From NCBI GenBank assembly GCA_016795565.1, contig JAEUGW010000014.1:62001-126000 (forward strand): DNA of 64,000 nt, written 5' to 3'. Of this stretch, positions 1-8,630 are shown piece by piece. How positions within the stretch are numbered: the stretch's first letter is position 1; each line of letters begins with the position of its first letter. The notes beneath the pieces were generated by a model. It ran no database searches and had not been told where the DNA came from. It was given only the letters and a program-made list of their open reading frames with translations. The DNA is from Opitutaceae bacterium. Lineage in GTDB: Bacteria; Verrucomicrobiota; Verrucomicrobiia; Opitutales; Opitutaceae. A program made the position numbers and the translations under genes.

Positions 1-643
1 CATAGAGGACGCGCTCGGACCCGAGTTGCGCGACGGCATATTCGACCAGCCCGGCCTCGGGTGCGGCTCCGGAGGTGTCCACGACGACATTCGGGCAACT
101 CTTCACCGCCAGCACACCGCGCACCCCGCAGCCGGTCAGGTGTGCCATGATGATGCGGACGTTGGGAAAACGATTGGCGAGCGTGGCGACATCCTCGGGA
201 TCGGTGTGGAAACTGCGCTGCCTGATCTTGGTCATGCTCCACGCGTGCTGCAGCAGCACGAGTCCATGCTGCTGCGCCGCCGTCATCAACGGTCGCATGC
301 AGGCGTCGCGGGCGTTGTTGGCGATCTCGAGCTTCAGGCCGCGGAAACCGCGGGCGACGCAGCGCTCGATTTCTCGCCGGACGGCGCGCTCGCCGAGCGT
401 CGGATTCAGGTGGCAAAATCCCGTTATGACACCGGGATGGCGCTGCATCAGCCAGTAAGTGTCGTCGTTGATCTTCCGGAGCTGCGCCTCCGTCGGCGAG
501 CGGCCATAGGCGAGCACATCCCCCAGTGCGACCAGATGCCGGATGCCGTGGGCTTGGGCGCGCTGGATCAACTGGTCCGCACCACCGCGGCCCCGGTGGT
601 CATCCCGCAGGATGGGATGGGTGTGGATATCAATGGCACGCAT
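1..643 (-). CDS. Amidohydrolase family protein, 3' end cut by window edge
   Basis: This is a metal-dependent TIM-barrel hydrolase of the amidohydrolase-2 type. Read from the ATG at 643 leftwards, the frame stays open for 214 codons to the window edge. The protein begins MRAIDIHTHP, giving the HxH metal-binding pair of the first barrel strand at residues 7-9. Further histidines typical of the fold occur in VLLQHAWS and IIMAHLTGCG. The C-terminal part is missing. It diverges from the epimerase at 743 with a 99-bp gap, which probably holds both promoters. The substrate is unknown; the neighbours suggest sugar or lactone chemistry, which is inference. The overlapping plus-strand frames are less plausible because they carry no recognisable family motif. 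Confidence 0.82.
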   Translation of the reverse strand, partial: MRAIDIHTHPILRDDHRGRGGADQLIQRAQAHGIRHLVALGDVLAYGRSPTEAQLRKINDDTYWLMQRHPGVITGFCHLNPTLGERAVRREIERCVARGFRGLKLEIANNARDACMRPLMTAAQQHGLVLLQHAWSMTKIRQRSFHTDPEDVATLANRFPNVRIIMAHLTGCGVRGVLAVKSCPNVVVDTSGAAPEAGLVEYAVAQLGSERVLY

Positions 644-742
644 GAAAATTCAGCGGGATTACGCTTGGCTTTAGGCAAGTTGCTGGAGCGTTATAGCCAT
701 GACAAGAGCTCACTGCACGGATTCAACATGTCTTAAAGATTC

Positions 743-1774
743 ATGAGCAACCCGCCCCAGACCGACCGCGATATTGAACTGTTGCTTTCCACGCCCACCC
801 GTGGCGCCACGGAAGCGGTCCAGGGCCTGCCTGGCGACTTCATGGTTCTTGGCGTCGGCGGCAAGATGGGCACGACCACCGCCGTCATGCTGCGCCGGGC
901 GCTCGATGCCGCTGGCCGGCATGACGCGGTCGTCACCGGTGTCTCACGCTTCAGCCGCCCGGAGGCCCGCGCCGAGCTCGAAGGCTTGGGCGTCCGCACG
1001 CTGTCCTGCGACCTCGCCGACGCCGCCCAGGTCGCCGCCCTGCCCGCCGCGGCCAATGTCCTCTATCTCGCGGGCCAGAAATTCGGCACCGACAACGCAC
1101 CCGGACTGACGTGGATCCAGAACACCTATGTGCCCGCGCTGGTCGCGCAGCGTTTCCACGAATCTCGCATCGTCGTGTTCTCGACGGGCTGCGTCTATCC
1201 TTTCATGCCGGTCACAGGTCCCGGCGCCAGCGAGCGCGAGCCGATCGCCTTCCTTGGCGAATACGCCAGCACCTGCGTCGGGCGCGAACGGGTGTTTTCC
1301 CATTTCGCAGCGGAGCTCGGGACAAAACAGCTGATGTATCGCCTCAACTACGCCGTCGAACTGCGCTACGGCGTGCTGGTGGATATCGCCCTCAAGGTCG
1401 CGCGCGGCGAGGCGGTGGATGTGACGATGGGCTGGCTGAATTGCATCTGGCAGGGCGACGCTTGCGTCCGCGCCATCCAGTGCCTGACCCACGCCGCGAA
1501 CCCGCCGAAGCTGCTCAACATCACCGGCCCGGAAAAACTCAGCATCCGCGCCCTCGCCGAGGAATTCGGTCGCCGCCTCGACCGCACGCCCGTCCTCACC
1601 GGCACGGAGGCTCCAACCGCGTGGCTCGCCGATGCCAGCGAGTCGCTCAGGCTCTTCGGTCCGCCCGAGACCACGGTGGCCCGCATGATGGACCTGATCT
1701 CCGCACATGTCCGCGCCGAAGGCCGCCTGCTGGGCAAACCCACGCACTTTGAGTCCCGCAGCGGGAAATTCTGA
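743..1774 (+). CDS. NAD-dependent epimerase/dehydratase family protein
   Basis: A 343-residue Rossmann-fold protein related to nucleotide-sugar epimerases and the extended SDR family. The coenzyme loop is visible as VLGVGGKMGTTT near residues 36-47, and a CDL motif follows at the end of the third strand. SFSTGC-like text (VVFSTGCVYPF) marks the active-site strand. The canonical YxxxK is not clear, so it may be an atypical member that acts on a free sugar acid or amide. It is followed two bases later by the DapA-type aldolase, so the two are almost certainly co-transcribed. I infer that it oxidises or epimerises the substrate that the aldolase cleaves. Confidence 0.8.
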   Translation: MSNPPQTDRDIELLLSTPTRGATEAVQGLPGDFMVLGVGGKMGTTTAVMLRRALDAAGRHDAVVTGVSRFSRPEARAELEGLGVRTLSCDLADAAQVAALPAAANVLYLAGQKFGTDNAPGLTWIQNTYVPALVAQRFHESRIVVFSTGCVYPFMPVTGPGASEREPIAFLGEYASTCVGRERVFSHFAAELGTKQLMYRLNYAVELRYGVLVDIALKVARGEAVDVTMGWLNCIWQGDACVRAIQCLTHAANPPKLLNITGPEKLSIRALAEEFGRRLDRTPVLTGTEAPTAWLADASESLRLFGPPETTVARMMDLISAHVRAEGRLLGKPTHFESRSGKF

Positions 1775-1776
1775 CC

Positions 1777-2823
1777 ATGGATCTCCGCACCCACCTCCTC
1801 GCCGGACAAGTCATACCCGCTCAACCGCTGGCGCTCGACCGCCACCGGAAGTTTTCCGAGAAACACCAGCGCGCCCTCACCCGCTATTACGTGGCCGCCG
1901 GTTCCGGCGGCCTCGCAGTCGGCGTGCACTCGACCCAATTCGAGATCCGCGACCCCCAGCACAATCTCTTCAAGCCCGTTCTTGAACTCGCCGCCCAGAC
2001 CGTCCGCGCCGAGTTGGCCGGGGCCCCGCGCGATTTCGCCCTCATCGCCGGCATCTGCGGCCAGACGCGGCAAGCCGTCGCGGAAGCCGAGCTTGCCCTC
2101 TCCCTCGGGTATCGGGCCGGGCTCGTCAGCATGGCCGCCTTCAAGACTGAATCGGAGGACGCCATCGTGGCCCACATCGCCACCCTTGCGCAGCTCATCC
2201 CTGTCGTCGGTTTCTATTTGCAGCCTGCGGTCGGCGGTCGCGTGTTCAGCTACGCGTTCTGGCGCAAGTTCGCCGAGATTCCGGGCGTCGTCGCCATCAA
2301 GATGGCACCGTTCAACCGCTACCAGACGATAGATGTTGTCCGGGCCATTGTGGACGCCGGGCGCGACGACCTCGCGCTCTACACCGGCAACGACGACACC
2401 ATCGTCGCCGACCTGCTCACCCCCTTCACGTTTCCGCATCGGGGCAAACTCGTCACGCGGCGTATTGTCGGTGGCCTGCTCGGCCACTGGGGCGTATGGA
2501 CGCACGCCGCCGTCAGCTTGTTCCGCGAAGCCCAACATGCGGCGAAGCAGCCGGCCATCAGCGCCCGATGGCTCGAGCGCGCTGTCGCCGTCACCGACAT
2601 GAACGCCGCGCTCTTTGACGCCGCCAACAGGTTTCACGGTTGCATCCCCGGCATCCTCGAAGTGCTGCGCCGCCAGGGCCTCGTCGAGTCCATCCACTGC
2701 CTCAACCCGCACGAGGTTCTTTCGCCCGGCCAAGCTGAGGAACTCACCCGCGTCTGCGCCGCCTACCCGGAGCTGACCGACGACGCCTTCGTCGCTGAAC
2801 ACCGCGATCGCTGGCTGCGGTGA
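1777..2823 (+). CDS. Dihydrodipicolinate synthase/N-acetylneuraminate lyase family aldolase
   Basis: A 348-residue class I aldolase of the DapA/NanA family, somewhat longer than typical members at about 300 residues. The Schiff-base lysine is probably the K of VVAIKMAP near residue 174, and the family tyrosine is in VVGFYLQPAVGG. Members cleave or form 2-keto acid aldol products with pyruvate. DapA itself is unlikely, because the neighbours are an epimerase, an M20 deacylase and an amidohydrolase rather than lysine-biosynthesis genes. A role in breaking down a sugar acid or an N-acyl sugar is inferred. The start lies two bases after the stop of the upstream gene, which implies translational coupling. 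Confidence 0.85.
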   Translation: MDLRTHLLAGQVIPAQPLALDRHRKFSEKHQRALTRYYVAAGSGGLAVGVHSTQFEIRDPQHNLFKPVLELAAQTVRAELAGAPRDFALIAGICGQTRQAVAEAELALSLGYRAGLVSMAAFKTESEDAIVAHIATLAQLIPVVGFYLQPAVGGRVFSYAFWRKFAEIPGVVAIKMAPFNRYQTIDVVRAIVDAGRDDLALYTGNDDTIVADLLTPFTFPHRGKLVTRRIVGGLLGHWGVWTHAAVSLFREAQHAAKQPAISARWLERAVAVTDMNAALFDAANRFHGCIPGILEVLRRQGLVESIHCLNPHEVLSPGQAEELTRVCAAYPELTDDAFVAEHRDRWLR

Positions 2824-2887
2824 ACCGCGGCATTGGGCCCGCGAGCTTCTGGGTTGCACCGTCGCCCGTCGGGCGGGAAACTTCCGC

Positions 2888-4039
2888 ATGGCTTCCCTCC
2901 CCCCACCCCAGTCCTGCGAAGAGCTGCTCGCGCGCATGGTTGCCATCGAGACCGTGAACCCCGAGTGCGGTGGTCCGGCGGGTGGCGAGGCGGCGCTGGC
3001 GGCTCAGCTGGAAATCATCGCTGCGCAATGGGGTCTGGCGACCCGGCGCTGCCCCGTGGGCTCCGACGGAGCTTTTAACCTGCTCATCTCCTCCGTGGTC
3101 TCACCGGACGCCGAGTGGCTGCTGTTCGAGAGCCACCTCGATACCGTCAGCGTGGAAGGCATGACCGTGCCACCTTTCCAGCTTACCGCCGCAGGCGAAC
3201 GGCTCCACGGCCGCGGCACCTGCGACACCAAGGGTTCGGGCGCGGCCATGCTGTGGGCCCTGCAGGACTATGCACGGTCACCCGGCCGGACGCGCAACGC
3301 CGGCGTGATATTCTCCGTGGATGAGGAGGCCGGCATGGATGGAGCCCGGGCCTTCGCGGCGACCGAACTGCGGGAATTGCTGCCGAAGCTGCGCGGCATC
3401 GTGGTGGGCGAACCCACCGGGCTGCGACCCGTCATCGCCCACAACGGTGCGCTGCGTTGGCGCACCATCACGCGCGGGGTCGCCGCCCACTCCGCCGAGC
3501 CGGCCAAGGGCCGCTCCGCCATCGCCGCCATGTGCCAGGTGATCGCCGCACTGGAGGCGAATTTCATTCCCCTCGCCAAACGGGACTACCCGCTCACCGG
3601 CCGGGCGGCGGCCAGCATCAATGTCATCAGGGGCGGCACGGCGGTGAACATCATTCCGGACTACTGTGAGATCATCTGTGACCGTCGCCTCGTCCCGGGC
3701 GAGACCTCCGCCCAGGCGCTGGCGGAGCGCGACGCCGCCCTGGCCGGACTCCCCGTCGAGCACGATTGCCAATACCTCGCGCCACCCCTTCCACCGGAGA
3801 ACTCCGCCACGCTCCACGCCTGGCTGCAGCCGGCGCTCGCCGCCCAGGGCATCGACTCCACCGCCATGGGCGCACCCTACGCGACCAACGCCAGCCACTA
3901 CGCCGCTGCGAGAGCGCAGGTCCTGGTGCTCGGCCCTGGGGCCTTGGCGCAGGCTCACACCAAGGATGAATGGCTCGACCGCCGCGAACTGGCGAAAGCC
4001 GTGAATGTCTACGGCGCATTGCTTCGCCTTCCCTCGTAG
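2888..4039 (+). CDS. M20 family metallo-deacylase (ArgE/DapE-like)
   Basis: A 383-residue zinc-dependent amidohydrolase of the M20 family, which includes acetylornithine deacetylase and succinyl-diaminopimelate desuccinylase. The expected signatures appear in order: FESHLDTV with the first metal histidine and aspartate, GRGTCDTKG with the bridging aspartate, SVDEEAGM with the catalytic glutamate pair, and VGEPTG. The dimerisation-domain histidine is in VAAHSAEP. It follows the aldolase by 64 bp in the same orientation. An N-acyl group is probably removed from a cassette intermediate; the exact substrate cannot be read. The TAG stop lies within the left arm of a palindromic repeat starting at 4036. 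Confidence 0.88.
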   Translation: MASLPPPQSCEELLARMVAIETVNPECGGPAGGEAALAAQLEIIAAQWGLATRRCPVGSDGAFNLLISSVVSPDAEWLLFESHLDTVSVEGMTVPPFQLTAAGERLHGRGTCDTKGSGAAMLWALQDYARSPGRTRNAGVIFSVDEEAGMDGARAFAATELRELLPKLRGIVVGEPTGLRPVIAHNGALRWRTITRGVAAHSAEPAKGRSAIAAMCQVIAALEANFIPLAKRDYPLTGRAAASINVIRGGTAVNIIPDYCEIICDRRLVPGETSAQALAERDAALAGLPVEHDCQYLAPPLPPENSATLHAWLQPALAAQGIDSTAMGAPYATNASHYAAARAQVLVLGPGALAQAHTKDEWLDRRELAKAVNVYGALLRLPS

Positions 4040-4106
4040 GAGCGGCTTTGCGCCACGATTTCGCCCCGCGCGCCACATTCGAATCGCGGCATAACGCCGC
4101 TCCTAC
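4036..4106. repeat. REP-like palindrome
   Basis: Imperfect inverted repeat with arms at about 4036-4060 and 4082-4106. The outer ends read GTAGGAGCGGC and, on the other side, GCCGCTCCTAC. The left arm contains the stop codon of the M20 gene. The outer-end sequence resembles REP elements known from gammaproteobacteria. Confidence 0.75.
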
Positions 4107-4129
4107 AGTCGATCCACCCAGTCTCACTC

Positions 4130-5437
4130 ATGAAGCCCGTCTTCCTCTGCCTCGCCCTGGTCCTTGCCTCCGCCCTGTCGGCCGCCACACCCCTGCCCAC
4201 CTTGCCGGCCGACCTCGTCGAGTTGGCCGTGCGCACCAAGGCCCCGCGCTGGAAGTTTGTCGATCACCAGCGCATTCGCGAGATGCGCGAGACCTTTGCC
4301 CTGCAGGTCACCGCCGTGGCCGCGTTCCAGGCGCCCGACGCCGTCGTAGACGGCAAGCCTCTCGCCACGCACCTTGCCGAAAAACTCCGCTTCTTCCTCG
4401 TCACCGAGACGCCGTATCCCGACGGCAGCACGCGCGAGCCCGAGGCCCAGGGTGGAATTGGTGGCTGGACGCATCATGTGCCGGCGCACGCGCTGCTGCT
4501 CGCCAAGCGCACGCCGGCGGTCTGGACGCAGCTCTCGGCGGACGAGAAAGCCCGCGCCGACCTGCTCATGCAGGCGCTCGCCCTCGCCGCCCACTTCTGC
4601 CTCGACGACGACAACGACTACTACGTGCTGCTCGACGGTTACTCCCTCTTCCACAAGAGCTGGAACCCCAACCACGTCGAGGGCTACGTCGGCGCCATCA
4701 TCTCGGCCTCGCTCTACTTTGGTCCGGACGAACTGAACGCATTCTTCAGGCAGTTCGACTTTGACCGCTTCGTCGCCCGGCTCGACGCGGCGAACTTCCA
4801 AAACATCCGGCGCTGCTGGACCTGGAACCCCGCGATTCGCGACCTGATGATGCACGGCGGCTCCATCGCGGTGTCCGAGAAACAGCTGCTGGCGCAGGGC
4901 GTCGTCACCCGCGGCCTCGGCGTGCGAAACGATTTCACGCTCAACGGCGACACCCTGCACGAGCCGTGGCGCCTGCACCGCGCCCAGGCCGTGCGCCTCT
5001 TCGGCAAGGCGGTGCGCACGCGCGTCATCGCCAGCGCCGAATTCACCTCCAGCCTGATGCACCGCGCCACCGCCGCGACCGAGTCGCCGTGGGAAGGCCA
5101 GATGGGCATGCTGCACGAGTTCGAAAGCACCGACTGGGACGGCCTGCGCACGAGCCTCGGCTACGCCTACGAGGGCGCGATGATCGACATCCCCACCGCA
5201 GTTACACTCAAGCTCGTTGGCGAATGGCGCGCGAACGAGGGCGGGGACATGCTCGAACGCCGCATGGGCGTCGGCATGGGCGACATGCTGTTCAAGGCCC
5301 GCGAAGGCTACCGCAGCTTCTCCCAGGCCAAGCCGCGCGAATACAACTGGGAGGACACGCTGCTGCCGATCGGCGCGGATTTCGTCGTCGCTCTCTGGCA
5401 GACTTATTTCGCCCCGCCGCCCCCTCCGTCGAAATAA
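4130..5437 (+). CDS. Secreted protein of unknown function
   Basis: A 435-residue protein with a clear N-terminal signal peptide: a KP start, a hydrophobic stretch from about residue 4 to 16, and an ASALSAA cleavage region. There is no lipobox. The mature part is mostly helical-looking and rich in Trp, His, Asp and Arg, including WTHHVPAHALLLAKR, DDDNDYY and HKSWNPNHVEGYVG. This recalls the alpha/alpha-toroid enzymes that act on polysaccharides, but I cannot place it in a named family. It precedes the GH42-like glycosidase by about 120 bp, so a periplasmic role in substrate breakdown is plausible. The C-terminus ends in a short proline run. Confidence 0.75.
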   Translation: MKPVFLCLALVLASALSAATPLPTLPADLVELAVRTKAPRWKFVDHQRIREMRETFALQVTAVAAFQAPDAVVDGKPLATHLAEKLRFFLVTETPYPDGSTREPEAQGGIGGWTHHVPAHALLLAKRTPAVWTQLSADEKARADLLMQALALAAHFCLDDDNDYYVLLDGYSLFHKSWNPNHVEGYVGAIISASLYFGPDELNAFFRQFDFDRFVARLDAANFQNIRRCWTWNPAIRDLMMHGGSIAVSEKQLLAQGVVTRGLGVRNDFTLNGDTLHEPWRLHRAQAVRLFGKAVRTRVIASAEFTSSLMHRATAATESPWEGQMGMLHEFESTDWDGLRTSLGYAYEGAMIDIPTAVTLKLVGEWRANEGGDMLERRMGVGMGDMLFKAREGYRSFSQAKPREYNWEDTLLPIGADFVVALWQTYFAPPPPPSK

Positions 5438-5555
5438 GCGCGGAAGCGACGGACGCGCCGTCCCTGTGTCCAGGTCGCCGTCGAAAACGGCGTCGCGGAT
5501 TAATTTTCATCCCTTTTCAATCGTCACGCCGCACGCTTCCCCTTTTCTCGCCACC

Positions 5556-7751
5556 ATGTCTCGCCCACCCCTTGCTTCCACCGTTGAAATGCGCGCCGGC
5601 CGCCCGACGCTCCTGCTCAACGGCACCCCGCACGCCCCGCTCATTTACGCCCTGACCGACTGCCCGGGCGCACGCCGGACCTGGGAGGAAGTCCCCGCCC
5701 GCAACATCTGGCTGTTCGGCCAGCAGGGCGTCCGCCTCTTCCAAGCCGACCTGTGGTTCGAGGAAATGCTCGGCCAGGACGACCGTCTCGACATCACCCT
5801 CGCCCGGAAACAGATCGCCGGCGTGCTCGCCGCCTGCCCCGAAGGCGCCGTGATGATCCGCCTCCATGTCAACGCCCCGGCCTGGTGGCTGGCCCGGCAT
5901 CCCGACGAATGCGTCGGCTACGCGGACGCCGAGGTCAGCGCTTCCGAGCCCTGGGGCCTGGGCCGCCGGCTCGGGGACGATGGCGACACGCCGCGGCGCG
6001 CCAGCTTTGCCTCCAAGCTCTGGAATGACTGGATCACGGCACACCTCCGGGATTTCTGCGCACAACTGGCCGCCACGCCCGAAGGCGCCGGCCTGTTCTC
6101 CATCCAACTCACCTACGGCCTCTACGGCGAGTGGCACCAGTTTGGCTTTCTCCACCACGACCCCGATACCGGAGTCGCCGCCACCAAATCCTTCCGCGCC
6201 TGGCTGCGCGCCCATTACGGGACCGACGACAGGCTCGCCACCGCGTGGAACTGCCCCGGGGCCAAGCTCGACACGGTCACCGCTCCCGATACCCCGTCCC
6301 GCGAGCGCGCCGCCCTCGGTCCGCTGCGTGACCCGCACACCCAGCAGGACATCATAGATTACTTCACTTGGCTGCACGGCGCGATGGCTGACTGCCTCCT
6401 CGGTCTCGCCGCCACCGTGAAGCAATCCTGGCCCCGCCCGATCATGACCGCGGCCTTCCAGGGCTATTTCTACGGCCAGTTCGCCCGCAACGCCGCCGGC
6501 AGCCACCTCGCCCACGACAAGGTCCTCGCCTCGCCGCATCTCGACTGCCTTTGCTCACCCGCCTCCTACACCGACGGCGTCCGCGCCATCGGCGGCTCCG
6601 GCCACGGCCGCGGCATCACCGGTGCCGTCCGTCGCGCCGGCAAGCTCTGGCTCGACGAGAACGACCACGGCACCTTCCTCGTCGGCTGCCCTTGGGATCG
6701 GAACTTCAAGACCACACTGGAGGACGACATCGCCAGCCTGCGCCGCAACACCCTGCAGCCCGTCCTGCGCGGCGGCGGCCAGTGGTGGTTCGACTTCGGC
6801 ATGATCGCCGGCACCCCGGCCTTCGCCGCCTACGGCAATGTCGGCTGGTGGGACCACCCGCGCCTCGCCGCCGAGATCAAGGCCATCCGGCAGGTGGCCC
6901 AGGCCCGCCACGCGCACCCGTTCTACCGCCCGGCCGACGTGCTCGTCATCCACGACCCGTGGTCCTTCCGCCACACGGTCGCGCAGCGCTGGTCGCTCGA
7001 GGGCTTCAAGTTCGGTGACCAGCCGCCGGTCGGCCCGAATCCATTCTCCGGCCGCGGCATGGACGGCCTGCTCGAGGGGCTCTACCGCTCCGGCCTCGTG
7101 CTGGACGAGGCGCTCATTGGCGAACTCGCCACCATTGACCTCACCCCCTTCAAGCTCGTCATCTTCGGCTCGACCGTCGTGCTCGACGATGAGGCGCGCA
7201 AACTCATCGCGACGCGCGTCGCCACCGCCGGCCGCCACGTGGTGTTCACCGGTTACGTCGGCTGGAGCAACGGCCGCGAGATCGGCGGCACCCTCGCGGG
7301 CGCCGTCAGCGGCTTCCCCACCTCCGGACGCGCCGCCGCCGTGCCCACCTCCACCCTCGAACTCGACGGTGCCACGGAGGTGCAGACCCTCGAGCCGCCC
7401 AAGCACGTGCCGGCCTTTGACGCACCGGCCGCCCAAGTCGTCGGCCGCTGGGCCGACGGCAGCATCAGCGCGGCGTGGCGCCAGGCCGACAACGCCACCT
7501 GGTGGTCGTTCGGCGTTTGCCCGAATGCACCTTCCGTCCTGCGCGCCCTTGGCCGCCGCGCCGGCTGCCACGTGCTCAACGACCACGACGATGCCACCAC
7601 CCTCGGCGACGGCCTGCTCATGGTGCACACGCTCAACGGCGGCGCCCGCAACCTGTGCCTGCCCAACGGCAAAAAACTCTCCGTCACCCTGCCCGCGCGC
7701 AGCACCACGGTTTACGACGCCCAGACCGGCGAGGTGCTGCTGGGGAATTGA
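5556..7751 (+). CDS. GH42-like (beta-galactosidase-type) glycoside hydrolase
   Basis: A 731-residue protein when started at the ATG at 5556. The open frame extends upstream to 5217, but that part only shadows the previous gene. The fold looks like a clan GH-A TIM barrel. A likely acid/base Glu lies in TYGLYGEWHQ, and a likely nucleophile Glu lies in LWLDENDHG, about 170 residues later. A glutamine-amidotransferase-like middle domain follows (KLVIFGSTVVLDDEARKLI), as in GH42 enzymes. No signal peptide is visible, so it should act in the cytoplasm on imported oligosaccharides. It is the last gene of the plus-strand cassette. Confidence 0.72.
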   Translation: MSRPPLASTVEMRAGRPTLLLNGTPHAPLIYALTDCPGARRTWEEVPARNIWLFGQQGVRLFQADLWFEEMLGQDDRLDITLARKQIAGVLAACPEGAVMIRLHVNAPAWWLARHPDECVGYADAEVSASEPWGLGRRLGDDGDTPRRASFASKLWNDWITAHLRDFCAQLAATPEGAGLFSIQLTYGLYGEWHQFGFLHHDPDTGVAATKSFRAWLRAHYGTDDRLATAWNCPGAKLDTVTAPDTPSRERAALGPLRDPHTQQDIIDYFTWLHGAMADCLLGLAATVKQSWPRPIMTAAFQGYFYGQFARNAAGSHLAHDKVLASPHLDCLCSPASYTDGVRAIGGSGHGRGITGAVRRAGKLWLDENDHGTFLVGCPWDRNFKTTLEDDIASLRRNTLQPVLRGGGQWWFDFGMIAGTPAFAAYGNVGWWDHPRLAAEIKAIRQVAQARHAHPFYRPADVLVIHDPWSFRHTVAQRWSLEGFKFGDQPPVGPNPFSGRGMDGLLEGLYRSGLVLDEALIGELATIDLTPFKLVIFGSTVVLDDEARKLIATRVATAGRHVVFTGYVGWSNGREIGGTLAGAVSGFPTSGRAAAVPTSTLELDGATEVQTLEPPKHVPAFDAPAAQVVGRWADGSISAAWRQADNATWWSFGVCPNAPSVLRALGRRAGCHVLNDHDDATTLGDGLLMVHTLNGGARNLCLPNGKKLSVTLPARSTTVYDAQTGEVLLGN

Positions 7752-7759
7752 ATCACCTG

Positions 7760-7860
7760 CTTACGGTGGAACCCGGCCTCCGGCCGGGTTGAGGCAGGTG
7801 CGAATCAATCTTCCGGCCGCCTGTCCTGAAAGCGCGGCCGGAGGCCGCGCTCCACCTTAC
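7760..7860. repeat. Cluster of short GC-rich palindromes
   Basis: The region after the GH42-like gene holds two related hairpins built on CGGCCTCCGGCCG and CGGCCGGAGGCCGCG, each next to GTGGA or its complement. They could act as terminators or REP-like elements. No T-run follows, so intrinsic termination is not certain. Confidence 0.5.
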
Positions 7861-7891
7861 TGGGGATTACTCAAGGAAGTTATATCCCACC

Positions 7892-7967
7892 TGTCATTGC
7901 GAGGAGCGGAGCGACGAAGCAATCCATCTGGATCGCCACGGTGCGCTTCGCGCACCTCGCGATGACA
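7892..7967. repeat. 76-bp palindromic intergenic repeat, copy 1
   Basis: Begins TGTCATTGCGAGG and ends CCTCGCGATGACA. It contains GCGACGAAGCAATCC and a central GATCGCCACGG. A second copy of the same length lies at 31938-32013 in the opposite orientation. Similar repeats are scattered between genes in several unrelated bacterial groups. Confidence 0.85.
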
Positions 7968-8009
7968 AGAACAGCAACTACTTTGGGCAAGCCTCGGAAA
8001 TGCATCCAA

Positions 8010-8624
8010 TCACCCGAAAAACTCCTCCTCCAGCATCAGCGACAGGCAGTGGTAGATCGGCAGGTGATATTCCTGCGCCCGGTAGGTCTCCTTCGTTGGC
8101 GCGCAGATGCACACGTCACTCAAGCCCTTCAGCTTGCCGCCGGTGGCCGCCGTCAGGGCAATCACCTTCATGCCCTTTGCCCGCGCCACCGCGGCGGCGG
8201 CGCAGACATTTGCCGCGTTGCCGGAGGTGCTGATCCCCACCAGCACATCACCGCGCCGGCCGAGGGCCGAGGTCAACTGCGCATAGGCCAGATCAGGATC
8301 GACGTCGTTGCCGAAGGCCGTGCTCGCCGCCGGGAACGAGGTCAGCGGGATAGCCGGCAGCGCCCCTTGCAGCTTCGCGGCAATCGCCGGACGCAGGCCA
8401 GCGCGCTGCTTCCGGGAGAGGGGCCGTTTCTTGCAGAAGCCCTTGAGCAGTTCGCCGGCCCAGTGGTCGGCGTCGGCCGCGCTGCCGCCGTTGCCGCAGA
8501 GGAGGATCTTGCCGTCGGAGCGAAAACATTGCCGCAGCACCGCGTAGGCCTGCGTGATGGAAGGCACGGTGCCGGCCAGTTCGGGGCGGCGTTGCCGGAG
8601 GTTGGTCAGATGGCGTTGGGGCAT
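8010..8624 (-). CDS. SIS-domain phosphosugar isomerase, GmhA-like
   Basis: A 204-residue single SIS-domain protein resembling sedoheptulose-7-phosphate isomerase. Visible family features are ILLCGNGGSAADADHWAGEL (phosphosugar loop and metal-binding region), TSFPAASTAFGNDV, VGISTSGNAANV and the C-terminal EYHLPIYHCLSLMLEE. GmhA has the same ordering of motifs. It starts 6 bp after the ROK gene stop, so the kinase and isomerase form one minus-strand operon. Such a pair may feed an ADP-heptose-type pathway or recycle a phosphorylated sugar; which of these is inference. The start ATG at 8624 is supported by the short spacing. Confidence 0.85.
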   Translation of the reverse strand: MPQRHLTNLRQRRPELAGTVPSITQAYAVLRQCFRSDGKILLCGNGGSAADADHWAGELLKGFCKKRPLSRKQRAGLRPAIAAKLQGALPAIPLTSFPAASTAFGNDVDPDLAYAQLTSALGRRGDVLVGISTSGNAANVCAAAAVARAKGMKVIALTAATGGKLKGLSDVCICAPTKETYRAQEYHLPIYHCLSLMLEEEFFG

Positions 8625-8630
8625 GGCGGT

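Noticed and set aside
26..736. Plus-strand 236-codon frame at the left edge
   Set aside because: It lies opposite the amidohydrolase, which has the HxH motif and normal codon use; the plus frame has no family motif.
944..2946. Long minus-strand frames opposite the epimerase, aldolase and M20 genes
   Set aside because: They are shadows typical of high-GC DNA: low-complexity Gly/Ala/Arg/Val composition, no motifs, and they cross several real genes.
5217..5555. N-terminal extension of the GH42-like gene
   Set aside because: It overlaps the 3' end of the preceding gene in another frame and has shadow composition; the ATG at 5556 begins the recognisable protein.
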